From Deroplatys truncata (lineage: Eukaryota > Arthropoda > Insecta > Mantodea > Mantidae), in contig CM060987.1 in NCBI GenBank assembly GCA_030765065.1, positions 74,534,557-74,598,556 of the forward strand: a stretch of DNA of 64,000 bases, read 5' to 3'. Positions 23,591 through 35,219 of the stretch are shown here, one piece after another. Position 1 is the stretch's first letter. Each line of letters begins with the position of its first letter. The translations under genes and the position numbers were made by a program. The notes under the pieces are model-generated. The model was not told where the DNA came from. It made no database searches and saw only the letters and a program-made list of their open reading frames with translations.

Positions 23591-24531
23591 TTTTCTCTAC
23601 TACGTATAGTAAGTAGAGGAAGTATTGTATTCCACCCAAATTCGATACCAAGATTTCACCGGAAATATATGTTTTGAGACCCCCTGAATCCAAAAAAAGC
23701 ATTTTTGGAAACATGTCTGTGTGTCTGTCTGTGAACAGCATAACTCAGAAACAAACAGTTGAATAAACACCAAACTTGGTATTTAGGTTCAGTATATTCC
23801 AGAGATGCGACACGAAGGTTTTCAAGAAAATCCCCCTGCCCCAGATTACCATTTACATGGAACATTTTTCGAAAATTTTAATTTTCTCAAAAATGGCTCT
23901 AATGATTTTGATTAAAATATCATATGTTTAAGGTATTTTCATGACAAATGAAATGTATATCTTGAATTTTCTGGGAATGTCTCCAAAAGTATTCTTCATT
24001 GTGAACGACTTTTGCATAACTGGTAAACCATAAGAGATAGACAAAATTTTACTACACAAAAAATGTAGATCGCATTAAAATACACAATTTATGTCATATA
24101 CTTATTTTTGTTGAGTGAACCATTTTCGAGATATTGTTTGTTATTCCCTTAAATTTTTCAATACTTATTTTCTCAAATGGGAATTCGTTATTCATTTTTT
24201 TGTCTTGGATATGCAAAGAGTATTAATCTGTGGCAAAGAGAATGGTGCTGCACCTAGCAACCAGCTATTAAGATATATGTCGGTGCTTAAAGGCTACTGT
24301 ATATTTATATTGCCCTTGCAAATACAAAACAAGGGGAACATAGTACGCCTTAAGTGATAATCACATATTTTTAAAACTGGTTGGTATTTGTAAAATGTAA
24401 TTCTCTGTGCATGTCAAAAGATCGTTTCTGCAAATGTTTATCTCGGTTAATATGAAATAGATGGAGAATAAGAGTTTGTAAAAATAGTTTGTACAAGAGT
24501 AGAGAAAGTCATGTGAGTGTAAGACATCAGA
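23591..24531 (-). mobile_element. HINE-like repeat copy 5, full length
   Basis: This is the most similar partner of copy 3. It has hairpin CTCTACT...AGTAGAG at 23595-23618, GTAGAGAAAGT at 24499-24509 and end ATCAGA at 24531 before a T run. The two copies align throughout with only scattered substitutions, including the ACACCAAACTTGGTATTTAG and GTGAACGACTTTTGCATAAC blocks, indicating fairly recent spread. Confidence 0.8.
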
Positions 24532-24539
24532 TTTTTTTT

Positions 24540-26400
24540 TTAGGCTCTTTATCCAACTACTCTTAATTCTTTGCCAATTTCAAACAAATTTGAAATGTGT
24601 CAGCAAATTTTGTTCTAACTCTTGTGTATAAAAATTCAGCTTTATACATGTAGTGATTTGCCTAAGAACTGAACATATTTGAAATGTGTCAACAGATTTT
24701 TTTCAAACTTCTAAATATAAAGTCTCAACTCCATGCTTGCATTGGATAGCAAATGATTTCATACATACAGACAGATGGACAGAGAAAGTTACACTAATAG
24801 GTGCTCCACACTAGCATATGCACTAAAAAGTGGCATGATAAAGTATACAGGAGATGAACATGTTTGCTCACATGTTTCAACAGCCAAGTTGCCATTTTCA
24901 GGCACAAATCCATAGTAAGGTCTGGAAGTTTCCATAGAATAAAAAGCAGCATATCATTTTTCTCCCTAATGGCATGTATTTCAATGATTTTTAGCATAAT
25001 TTTACAGCTGATTTCTTGAAAGGCTTTTCATTTACATTTCCTAACAGTGGATATCTAATAACTTAAGTAATGCAGGATATTCTTTATGTAGTTTTGCAAA
25101 GATTACTGATGGGCAGAATTAAAACATAGTAAAGCACAGCAGCAGCATGTGAAAATCTATGGTACAACCAGACAAGCAGTAGGGCACATGAATATGGTCA
25201 AAGAGCATAGCATGACAGAAGTATATACTCACATTTAAATGATTATTAATGAGAAAATAAATAATATTTGCTCACTTGAGTTAGAATGTATATTGCTAAT
25301 GAAAACAAATATGCCCTCATTGAGTTGAATACATAACGGGTATCTACTGACACTGAAATTATACTTGAATTTGTTTTACATACTGGATATGCTGGAATTA
25401 GTGATTACATACTGTTAAAACTGGACGAAATATCCATATAATATTGATTTATTTTAGATGATTGATTCTTGGAAGATCTTATTAGTCAAATAAGCATTTT
25501 TTGATTAAGTTATTGTTTTGCATCTCCATAATTTTTTATCAATACTCAAACATTTTGATAATCTTTTACCTAAAAATTTTTACAACCTGTACTACTTTTT
25601 CAGAATATTAAAGATTGCTGCAGGAGAAGGGGTGGGGGAGTATTAAGGTTAGAAGTACAAAATCTGCTGATATTTCATTCCCATTTCTGTGAATATCCTG
25701 AATTTTTGGTCTATTATTATGAATAGCACAAAAAGTTTATAAAATTACAGTTTTAAGAAGTAAAGAGGAGAATTCGGCATAAAAAAAATCTTCTAGAATC
25801 ATTGTACAATAATTTCATAAAGAGTACAGTATAAATTTAATTAAATTGTCATTCAAGATTTAAAAAGCCACCTTTGCAAGATTGGGTATAGCAACAAATA
25901 ATAATAAAAACAGCTTTATTTTATGGCTGTGGAAACAAATAAAACCATTAATGTTAACCTAGCCATAATACGCATTTGAATACTGCTACATTTTTACTGC
26001 AATATGACTCATCGTAATACTGGAATTTTGTCAAAACTTATACTGGAAATATACCAGAATTTTAAATCTTAAGGCAGTAGACACCCTGCATAATCATAGA
26101 TAGTGTTCATAAACAATAGTATAAACTTTGAGAGTATTCTTAATGCTTTATTGTTACTATTTAGTATAAATAATGTATACATCTGGGATTTTTTATACCA
26201 TCTAGAAGCCAAATCTTTTTGAAATAGTCTTTGGTTCTGTTTAACCAAAATCCTATACATAAGAGCCTATACGCAAGGCAGGTTTTTGCATTTTTGATAT
26301 ATGAATGTACAAATTTTCAGTGTTTCTAAATGTTTTCATGGGGTTTTAAAAGTCTTTTCATTTCTATTAATATAGTTTATCTGTAGGTGTATACTGCATT
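24540..26400. other. RFX intron, AT-rich, no recognised feature
   Basis: A loose repeat of ACATATTTGAAATGTGTCA occurs around 24585-24690. Otherwise no coding motif, inverted end or shared repeat was found. Confidence 0.5.
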
Positions 26401-26406
26401 TTATAG

Positions 26407-26609
26407 GCATCATGGGTTTGCCAGTGCGATGATGGAATGGTGCAGCAATTAGAAGCGGACTTCAAACTGACATTACAGCAGCAGAATTCTTTGGAACAGT
26501 GGGCTGCATGGCTCAAAGGTGTCGTCACACAAGTACTAAAACCTTACGTAGGAAAACCTAATTTTGCTAAGGCTGCAAGACAATTCTTACTCAAGTGGTC
26601 TTTTTACAG
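26407..26609 (+). CDS. Rfx: RFX transcription factor, exon C
   Basis: This 203-nt exon lies between the acceptor TTTTATAG and the donor GTAAGT. It starts in phase 0 straight after VQEQ of exon B and ends two bases into a serine codon. It reads ASWVCQCDDGMVQQLEADFK, LTLQQQNSLEQWAAWLKGVV, TQVLKPYVGKPNFAKAARQF and LLKWSFYS. Vertebrate RFX3 has the same order (ASWVCQCDD, LEQWAAWL, AARQFLLKWSFYSS), so this is the C-terminal part of the conserved dimerisation and regulatory region. The open frame is complete and uninterrupted. Confidence 0.97.
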
Positions 26610-27117
26610 GTAAGTAAATTTGTCTATTGCTTAAAATGGTCTTGGAATAAATAGAAAAAGAAACTAAGTGTAAATAGGATTCAAACCGTAAATCTATGAA
26701 GATGTGGCATTGAATATAAAGGAATTCATTTCAGATATGCATATATTAATTGTATGGCATGGCTAAAAGGAAAACAGTAGGGCTGCTGTTGCTAGATGAT
26801 GACATACAAAATTAAACCATTGTTTGTGCTACCTTTCCAGTGTTTGAACATATCATTCCAGAAGACCATATGAGAATCTGCTTCCAAAAGCACCAAAGTG
26901 CAGAATATGTCAAACTGCACTTTTTCATTTTTTGAAAGCAAGTCCCTGGCTTTTGCATCCTGCATTAATACAACATTTCAAATTTATCTACAGCTCCAGA
27001 ACTTGATAATTCCGAAGTAATTATGCTTTGCACCCCTTACCTATGGAGGAAACATTGCAATCTACCTAAAAAACTAAATGGTTTTCACCGATCACTTCAA
27101 AATTGTTTGTTTACGGT

Positions 27118-27580
27118 GATTTAAAAATGATTCTAATGATTTTGATTAAATAGTTGTGCATAGATATTGACATTTGTGAATCAAATTAATATCTTAAATT
27201 ACCTGTAAAAGTGTGAAATCCTCTTCGCTCTCATTGAATTTTCTTTAACTGGAAATCTAGAAAAGAAACACAAAAACATACTAAGGTTAAAATTTCATGT
27301 CAAATAACTTTTCATGGCATTAATCATTTCAAAATATTTGTTATTGTTCATTTGAATTTTATAATACTTTAAGCATTACACTTTGAAATGTTAAGTATCT
27401 CTTCTTTTTCACAAGAGAGTGCAATATAAAGGCTACCTACTTTTAATACCACTTACTGTAGGTATAGGTTTCTCTGCAATAAAATGTGCTTTTAAGTCAT
27501 TTCTAGCAAATGGTTTATTATCTTAATTAACATGAAGTAGATAGGAAAATAAGCATTGATATGAGTAATTTGTAGAACAG
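27118..27580 (-). repeat. HINE-like repeat copy 6, diverged internal fragment
   Basis: It begins at ATTCTAATGATTTTGATTAAA and runs through CTTTAACTGGAAATCTAGAA to AACATGAAGTAGATAGGAAA, in the family order but with many changes. It is directly followed by another partial copy. Confidence 0.6.
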
Positions 27581-27659
27581 ATGTGAAAATAAATAAAATA
27601 GGCAGAGAATGCGCATGTGCGCATGCATGTGAGTGTGCACCCACATGCGCGCTTTTAAC

Positions 27660-28207
27660 ACTTTTAATTAAAATACCATGTATTAAAGATATTTGCATGA
27701 CAAATAAAATGTATATCTTGAATTTTCTCGAAACAGCCTGTGAAGTCCTCTTCATTTGGAAGGGATTTTGGAGAATTTTCATAACTGGTAAATGTTAAGT
27801 GACAGATGAAAACATACTGCACAAAAAATGTAGATCTCTTTAAAACACACAATTTATTTCAAATAACTTTTTTATAACATCAGTCATTTCCGAGATATCC
27901 ATTATTAATGGTTTGATTTGTTCAATACTTTGTCATTCCTAAGTCCCATCAATTTTTAGTTGTTTCTCGCAATTGTGTAGAAACAGTATGAAATTTTAAG
28001 GCCAGCATATAGCGTTCAGTTCTTAAACATTTGACTATCGCTGTTGTCTTTGTATCTATAAGGAAATATGTAATACAGCTATTTCTACAAAGGTTTATTT
28101 GGATTAAAATGTAGTAGACAGAAAAATAAGCTTTAGTAAGAATAGTTTGTATACCCACTAATAAACAATAGAGAGTAAAGAAAGTCTTATAAATGTATAA
28201 CATCAGA
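27660..28207 (-). repeat. HINE-like repeat copy 7, partial
   Basis: It starts at TTAATTAAAATACCATGTATTAAAG and ends with AAAGAAAGTCTTATAAATGTATAACATCAGA before a T run. The hairpin half is missing. It is closest to the diverged copies at 36831, 38764 and 43593 (shared AAATGTAGATCTCTTTAAAA). Confidence 0.75.
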
Positions 28208-28295
28208 TTTTTTATAGTGTTTTCATACATACATTAATTGGATCTAAGAAAACCGATCAAGCTTAGCTGTGCTGTCCTGTTTGGTTCATCACATG

Positions 28296-28520
28296 AAATC
28301 AAGGGCGTCATTTCAGGGTTGCCCCCCCCCTCCAAGTTATAAGAAATAATTAGCTACTGGCTATTATTGCTCACCAATATTTCACACTTAAAAGATAAAA
28401 GTTGATTTTTTTTCTTAGGTTAAATGTGTAGTTAAAATTCACATGAAAATTCAGACAACAGCTTCAGGCAACCTTGCCCCCCCCCCAAGCAGAAACTGAA
28501 ATGATGCTCTTGCTTGAAAC
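28296..28520. repeat. Short inverted-end repeat with poly-C tracts
   Basis: AAGGGCGTCATTTCAG at 28301 is repeated inverted as CTGAAATGATGCTCTT near 28495-28511, and each end abuts a run of 9-10 C. It is about 215 bp in total and may be a small MITE. Confidence 0.4.
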
Positions 28521-29810
28521 ATTTTCACAACGCAAATTCGCCACAGAACCAATATGCGTCTCTGTACTTCATCTAGGAAAATCTAACTTACATACTCAGC
28601 AATGCACCTAACAACTAGACATTTGTTGTTATGACTAGAAATAACATAGACGTTGTAGACATTTATTAATAAAAAGCATTCTGTTCACAAAGGCAATTTC
28701 CTAAAATGTTTATAGCTGCAACTAAATCCCTTCTGCTCTATTACCAAACTAAATGCTATTTCTTTTCTTCTAAGCTAATGAACATTCTGCTTGAACTCTC
28801 TCTGTGCTAATTGTCTTCCATTGCCCTCCCCCCAATTCTTAAAATTTATTTCATATCCTCTTCCAGCACAAGAGAGTAACAGTAAAATCTTGTTTTCTTA
28901 TTTTGTTCCCTAATGTATTCACTAAAACATTTGACTGAAGTCTTCTCTGAAACAACTGTGCTCGGTGAAATAAATCATCTTCAAGGATATTGATACATTA
29001 GTTGCAAAATCAGTTGATGCGAATGCAGGTGGTAGCTTGCAAATAAGTTTTCCATTGTTTGTTCTCTAAGTACACAAAAATGACCATGTTTTCCTTCCCA
29101 TAAGATTCATAACTATTGTAATATGGAATTTATATATGTATAGAGTAAAGCCGTAATAGCAATCTATGCTCTGTCCATTACACAGGGACAAACACAGCAA
29201 GTGACTGTTGGCTGCTAAAATTGTGATCCAGGTCTTCCGGAACAAAATATAGATGCCATTTTCAGCATTTTATGTTTTTGTATATGTCTTTTAATGTCCA
29301 TGGAGCTTGCTGTGTTCATCTGATATTTCAGAGAGTTTTTTTTTTTATATATAGACTTCTTACCTTACTCTGTACCAGCCATTCTCTATTTTCTGCATCT
29401 TCCATCGTAGACCTTGTGATTACATGTTTACTTTGTCTGAAGAAGAATTTATATGAGCTGCAAGTGCTTTAATTACTTGTATGGGACCAAAACTAACTGT
29501 GACCATTGGATACATTACCTTGGTTTTCATGTCATCATGCTACAACTATTTGTTTTTGTGCAATGCATATTACACATCTCTCCATGTATTAATTCTGTAT
29601 GGCCATATTCCATTCTTGTTAGTCAAATTTCATCACCTTTAATGTAAAGAGCAAATTCTGTATTGATAACACAGGCCTGTGAATTTAAAATTTTTTTCTG
29701 TGCCACAGGGTTTAACAGGTGTAAACCTAATTTTGGTACGCTGAATTCAAATCTGTTTTTCATTTTTTCATATTGTGTACCATTTTTTTGGCATACAGAA
29801 AGGAAATATG
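28521..29810. other. RFX intron, nothing recognised
   Basis: AT-rich sequence with short uninformative frames. I found no repeat shared within the window. Confidence 0.5.
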
Positions 29811-29814
29811 TAAT

Positions 29815-32190
29815 ATTTGAGTATTTTTAGTTTTAAGTACAATTTATTAAACACCAACAGTAGTCAGCCATCATGGAGATGTCATCGACCCTGGTACCTT
29901 GTTTCCATCTCCTTTATGTCTTGGTGGAATCTCTCTCCCAGTTCTTCACTTAGTGCACTCAAGTTTTCAGGAAAAAATTCAAGATGCGAATGTAGAAATT
30001 TAATTTTAAGCTTATATTGCATCTGAGTGCCTTTAACTTTTCAAGCATGGTTTTAACAATAGACTTGTATTGGTCATCTTTAACATTACCCAAAAACTTC
30101 TTTATAACTTCACTGAATGAATCCCAAGCTTGAAGCCCTATGTTTGTTATGATATTTCTAAAATGAACATCCTTCATGAGTTTGCGAATCTGCAAGCTGT
30201 CAAAAATGCCTTCTTTCACTTTTGACTCGGACAACATTGGAAATTTCTGAATAAGATATTGGAAACATGGATGATGTTTGTCCAAAGTTTTGACAAATTG
30301 CTTTTGTGAGACAGTCAGTGGGTGTTTTATTACATTTTTTGTCCCTGGCACTTAAGGCTGGTTCACAACCATCCAAGAACAGGAAGCAATGCACCATGCA
30401 AGATATTGGTTCACAACAACCCGGTAACGAGAATGGGAATGCATATCGATCACAAAGTGAAAGTCAATTTTGTGCATTGGGACTTCATTTGTTTTTAACT
30501 GACCAATGACATTTTTTCACCTACTTCCAATTTAGCCAAGCCAACGTCAAAATTTGATAGAGTAAACATTATCTAAATGCATATTCATTACATTTCCGAT
30601 CCTTCTACTTATGCCAAACTTTCATTCCTTTATTTAATGGCATACATTAAAATTGTTTATTGTTCTTTTTTCATTTCCACCGGTTTTAGCTGTTCTTTGT
30701 AGCTTTTGCCATTGTTTTTTAGGTAATAGCCAGTTTTGAGTTGCATATAAACAAACTACAAATGATCCCTTCACCAGAGGAACCAACGCTGATTAGATTT
30801 GCGGTGTCAGGATGAGGTTAGGAAGCACATTTACTACTAATTCCTTCCAGTTTCATGTTTCCAGCTTGCGACTATAGAGAGCACTAGTGGCTGTTTCATG
30901 TCACGGCCGCTTAGAATAACCTCTAGAGTGAAGAGTCTAATATGCACAATAGGGATCTAAAATGCCATGCCCGAGAACAAGAACGTTAAAAGTTGGGCAA
31001 CTCTTCTTTCCCGTTCCCGGGGCCTGGGAAGGCTTCCCGTCGGTTGTGAACATTCCCATTTGAATACATGTATTTCAACTTTCTAGTTCTCGTTCTGGTT
31101 ACCGTTCTCGTTGGTTGTGAACCAGCCTTAAATCGTTTCTTTTTGGCCAATTAGTTTCACCCCAGTGTCTTTCTCTGGCTCTAGAGTCCCATTCACATAA
31201 AAAGCACGGGCATTTCATGTACCCTGCTTGTTGGCCCAATAAAATACTGCACACTTTAAGATCACAGCACACATACCACTTGTGTTCATAATGGTTAATT
31301 TTTCTAGAACAGTATATCAATTTTGGTACGTTTCTTTAAGGGATGTAGAGTGAGCTATTGTAACTGAAGCAAACATATTGCTGTTGTGCAACAGAACACC
31401 TTTCAGACTTCTCTTGCTTAAGCCAATAGACGCCTATCTTTTGCTTCTTAAGCTGTTCTAAGACACCTATCAAGTTAGGGATATCATAACAATACACTAG
31501 TTCCCCTTCCTTTACAGAATATTGCTGGAACTCTTCTTCTCGATGTCTGTACCGTAGAAAGTTGTTCCAGGTCTTAAAAGATTGTTTTCTTTCAGCCTTA
31601 ACCTAAAAGCTCACTTTTTTCTTTGGTAAGACCCAAATCACGTACCAAATTATTTAATTCTGGCTGACTCAATAGATTTGGAATGTCATCTTCTAAGTCT
31701 GGGGACCAATTTAAATCATCATCTACACTCAAAATATCAGTACCACTCTCTGGTAATACAGTAGGTGGTGATGGAATAGGAACATCAGGTCTATGAGGCA
31801 CAGGCATAATTTGCCAATGGCAAGTTTGGATATATAATGCCACCTTGTTTTTCCTATTGAATACAGATATATTTCACGGACAAACATAAGTCATTAAAAT
31901 GATTTTGCTGTTTGCACCATACCATAGGAACACCAAAGGGCGTAGATGAACGAACTTCCTTGTGCCGCTGTCTTAGATTTTCTACACAACTTTTACACAC
32001 AATATGAGGAGCAAAATTGTTGTCTTGATCTCATAATTTAATTTTAAAATAGACCAGATACAAACCCTTGATAAATGTGGACAATGTTTTTTTTTTCTGC
32101 TGCTTTATCACATAATGCCCACAGACATAACAGAAATTGTTAGGATTGTTCACACAGCCCCTCATAGATATACCACTTGAACTTGCCTCT
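29815..32190 (-). pseudogene. Repeat-borne gene of the CYxCG/VGDQDKS family, split by a MITE
   Basis: Read from about 32190 on the - strand: MRGCVNNPNNFCYVCGH, then PHIVCKSCVENLRQR and STPFGVPMVW (about 31920-32020), a proline/aspartate linker with QPELNNLVRDLGLTKEKSEL (31610-31700), and LLGQQAGYMKCPCFLCEWD and NWPKR (31140-31250). A MITE (30356-31127) then intervenes. The frame resumes with PGTKNVIKHPLT, KVKEGIFDSLQIRKLMKD, GLQAWDSFSEVIKKFLGN (29959-30350) and FLHSHLEFFPENLSALSEEL (29860-29960). This gives a nearly full-length member of an unnamed repetitive insect family. Paired CxxC motifs suggest zinc binding. Function is unknown; carriage by a mobile element is inference. Several frameshifts mean it is inactive. 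Confidence 0.65.
30356..31127. mobile_element. TTAA-flanked MITE (piggyBac-type)
   Basis: This 772-bp insertion has the perfect 16-bp inverted ends GGCTGGTTCACAACCA (30356-30371) and TGGTTGTGAACCAGCC (31112-31127). TTAA flanks both sides (30352-30355 and 31128-31131). A looser subterminal inverted region (ACCCGGTAACGAGAATGGGAA against its partner near 31040-31110) follows. It has no transposase. It falls exactly between NWPKRND and PGTKNV of the repeat-borne gene around it. Confidence 0.9.
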
Positions 32191-32659
32191 TTTCTTTTTT
32201 TCACGGATAAAATTCACAACACAGTACGGCTTCAAAAGAGACCCGCTGAGAAGAAGTTTAAAACTGTACTGAGGCTTCTAAGATAGCTTCCTGTTGATAT
32301 CGTAGGTAATAAATGTTTGTGAGATAGGTTCAACATTACCTGTAAAAAGAGATAGACCATGGTACAACATGACGTCATATGATTTAGCATGCTTATATAT
32401 TCTAATCAACCATGCTATAAGCCAGATATGCAGCGATGTTAACACTAGCATACTGAGCTTTCAATTTTGTGTTGAAGGAATTGTTCAAAATATGTACATG
32501 ATATGCAAAAACTATTATTATTTTCAAAATCACAGCATCCAATTTGACCATTATGATGTAAAATATTCCCTGCTGCAAAATTTTATCAGGCCTGTGAAAC
32601 CATTTTTTAGTTCATTTTGTATGGTCAAAGTTAAATTGTTATCACTAAGTTCAAATAAG

Positions 32660-33310
32660 GGTCAATTTTAGCAAGCACCCCAAACATATCAGAGGCTGCT
32701 GACCAGTAGCCAAGCTTGCTGAGTATAACCAACTCTGAGCAAGTTGGCCGACATGAAAGAAAGCATATAGTGAAATGTTTTCACCTCTTATAGATGGTGT
32801 TGGAAGTATTGTTCCTGAGCTTGTATGCACTGTTGATATCTGTGGATTAAATTGCCAGTACCTCTTCAGAAATTCATGAAATTTCATGGTTCATGAAGGC
32901 TTAAACAGCAGTTAAGGAAACCCAAAGCAGTTTTATTTAAAAGTTTGTGATGTTATAGTTATTATACATAACGTATGGCTAGCCTGCTCCCCCAGCCTAA
33001 CCACCTCCGACTGTTATGTGTGCGAAAGTCAAAAGAAAGCGTGCATATCAATCCCACACACCATTGGAACAAAACATGTAATAAAATTTAATTCATTTCT
33101 GAAGCTGTTCCTTGCCGAGTCAATGGAAATTTTATCCACAAATATTAGCAGTGTATGCAAGCCAAGGGACAATCTTGCAGTGCTTTCTGTAAGAGATAAG
33201 TACCACATATTTCACTGTATGCTTTCTTTCCTGTCCGTCCACTGCCCAGAGCTAGTCACACTTGGCAGCTGGGCCACAGCAGCCTCTGAAATGTGTGGGC
33301 ATATGTATAA
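32660..33310. mobile_element. Possible MITE with degenerate inverted ends
   Basis: CAAACATATCAGAGGCTGCTG near 32680 and the inverted sequence CAGCAGCCTCTGAAATGTGTG near 33276 extend imperfectly for about 65 bp inward. The enclosed ORF of 115 residues (33018-33365) has no recognisable domain and is probably fortuitous. It lies just upstream of RFX exon D. Confidence 0.4.
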
Positions 33311-33518
33311 ACATAGTTACCATAACTGTCAGAAATATCAAAGTAAAAATATACACAATATATAATAAAGGAAATGCAATTTGTTAATGTGAATAGTCAC
33401 AATCATGAGAAATGTTATAATTGCAGCTCACAGTTTTTCAGAGTATTCTGTTCTTAAAGAGAGTTTGACTTCTACCTGAGGTAATAGTTTTCAGGCAAAA
33501 AAATAATCTTTGTTGCAG

Positions 33519-33672
33519 CTCAATGGTCATCCGGGATTTGACTCTCCGTAGTGCAGCAAGTTTTGGCTCATTTCACTTGATCCGTCTGCTATATGATGAA
33601 TATATGTTCTTCTTGATTGAGCACCAAGTAGCCCAAGAAACAGGAGAAACACCTATCGCAGTAATGGGGGAG
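33519..33672 (+). CDS. Rfx: RFX transcription factor, exon D
   Basis: This 154-nt exon lies between the acceptor TTTGTTGCAG and the donor GTGAGT. Its first base completes the serine split after exon C and it ends in phase 0. It reads SMVIRDLTLRSAASFGSFHL, IRLLYDEYMFFLIEHQVAQE and TGETPIAVMGE. RFX1/2/3 proteins share SSMVIRDLTLRSAASFGSFHLIRLLYDEYMF almost residue for residue, so this is the strongly conserved end of the RFX core. After MGE the family diverges quickly, and the next recognised exon lies about 17.9 kb away. Confidence 0.97.
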
Positions 33673-34439
33673 GTGAGTTGTTACAAATAATTTGTCCATA
33701 TAATAATTTAAGCGATATTATTTAACTAGTTAACTTTAGCAAACAACTATTTTTTCTAATTTCACCTGGCATGTTTCAATAATGCTTGCAATCATTGACT
33801 GTTTTTCTTTTAGTTTTAAAATGTTGTTTGAATGCTGTACATTTCAGAAACTCTTAGTCCAGCATTATTTGTTTATTGTTACTAAAATATGCAATATTAG
33901 TGGCAGCAGCTACTGAATAGTTTACTACTTACAAGAGCAAAGTTTACTGGATAGATAGCATATTAACTAGATTATAAAAAGTAACTAAATCATATATTAG
34001 GCACTTAAAACTAAAATGGATAGACAAGTAAATTTTAAAACAATTCAGCTAAATTTGGCGATTGACTACTAGATACAGGAAAGCCTGATCCAAATATCCT
34101 TTCCATAATACATGCTGTCTGTGTTGAAGATACTCATTTGGCCAATATACCTATAGCTCGATAAATAAAACACATAAATGAAGCTATTGGCATTGAAGTA
34201 AATGCAAATATAAAATATAATAATAACAATTATTTGGGACAAATCTTCACTTGTCTTGATAACATTAATTCAATTGTAGGACATGTTTCAAAATCCATTG
34301 ATTTCATCATCAGCTTCGTTTTTCGAGTCATTTATTTATGTTGTTACAGTTACTGCTGCGAGGTGACGGATTGTTAGTTATGGTAATGCCATCTCCTGGA
34401 AGTAAAACAAATTGATTAACAGAATCAATCAACAGAATT

Positions 34440-35100
34440 CATTACACGATCTTTATTCTTTAAAATAAATATTTTCTCCCACACCATTAAATCTATGGGT
34501 CCATTTATATGCTTTAATAATTTAACATCTGGATTTATTTCATGGTTAAATGACCAAAAACCATTATTTTCAATTTCTAATATGAACTTTATAGCTTTAT
34601 CTTGTAAATTTAGAAAAATTTAATGCATCATTTATACTTTTATCAGGAACAATAGCAGAAATGTCACCTACATATCTATATTAAGTTTTAAAAATTAAGG
34701 AATGCTTTAGTGACTTGTATTTCAAAATAGCTCATGAAAAGATCAGCAAGAAAAGGTGAAAGAGGACTACCCATAGCTAAGCCAGCAGTTTGTTGATAGA
34801 ACTTTCCATTAAAACTGAAAAAAGTTTGATCCAAAGAAAGATTAGTAAGTTTAACAAAATCATTAATTAGTTTATCATTTAATTCTATAGACCTTAACCA
34901 TTTTTTCAAAAACATCAACAGATTTTCTTAGGAATGCTTAGAAATAAAGCAGTTATGTCAAAGAAAATTAATTTATCATTAGTAGATAATACTGTATTGC
35001 TGATCTTTTCAACCAACTCAAAAGAATTCTTAACCAACAAAGCAGGAAAAATAACAGCTAAGTTAAAAGTTGTTTTTCAGCAGTCAGACACTGAATCATA
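34440..35100 (-). pseudogene. Penelope-like element reverse-transcriptase fragment
   Basis: The - strand frame at 34688-34918 reads LTNLSLDQTFFSFNGKFYQQ and TAGLAMGSPLSPFLADLFM, the conserved FxFNxxFYxQxxGxxMGSPLSP block of Penelope-like reverse transcriptases. The next block on the same strand is YRYVGDISAIVPDKS (about 34640-34683), where the expected YVDD aspartate pair is YVGD. Upstream (34930-35030), a degenerate ELVEKISNTVLSTNDKLIFF-like stretch precedes it. No GIY-YIG endonuclease was seen downstream. The copy is partial and its catalytic box is changed. Confidence 0.75.
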
Positions 35101-35219
35101 AGCACCTGAACCAATCCTAAAAATTTTAGAAAATCTGAAAAAAACATTTATTTCTGCTCAGGATCCTCACACTACTTCCATTAAATTGGTCTATTGCAAA
35201 AACTCAAAATCAGTTTAAT

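Noticed and set aside
33018-33365. 115-residue frame upstream of RFX exon D
   Set aside because: No domain, no splice evidence, and it lies within a probable MITE.
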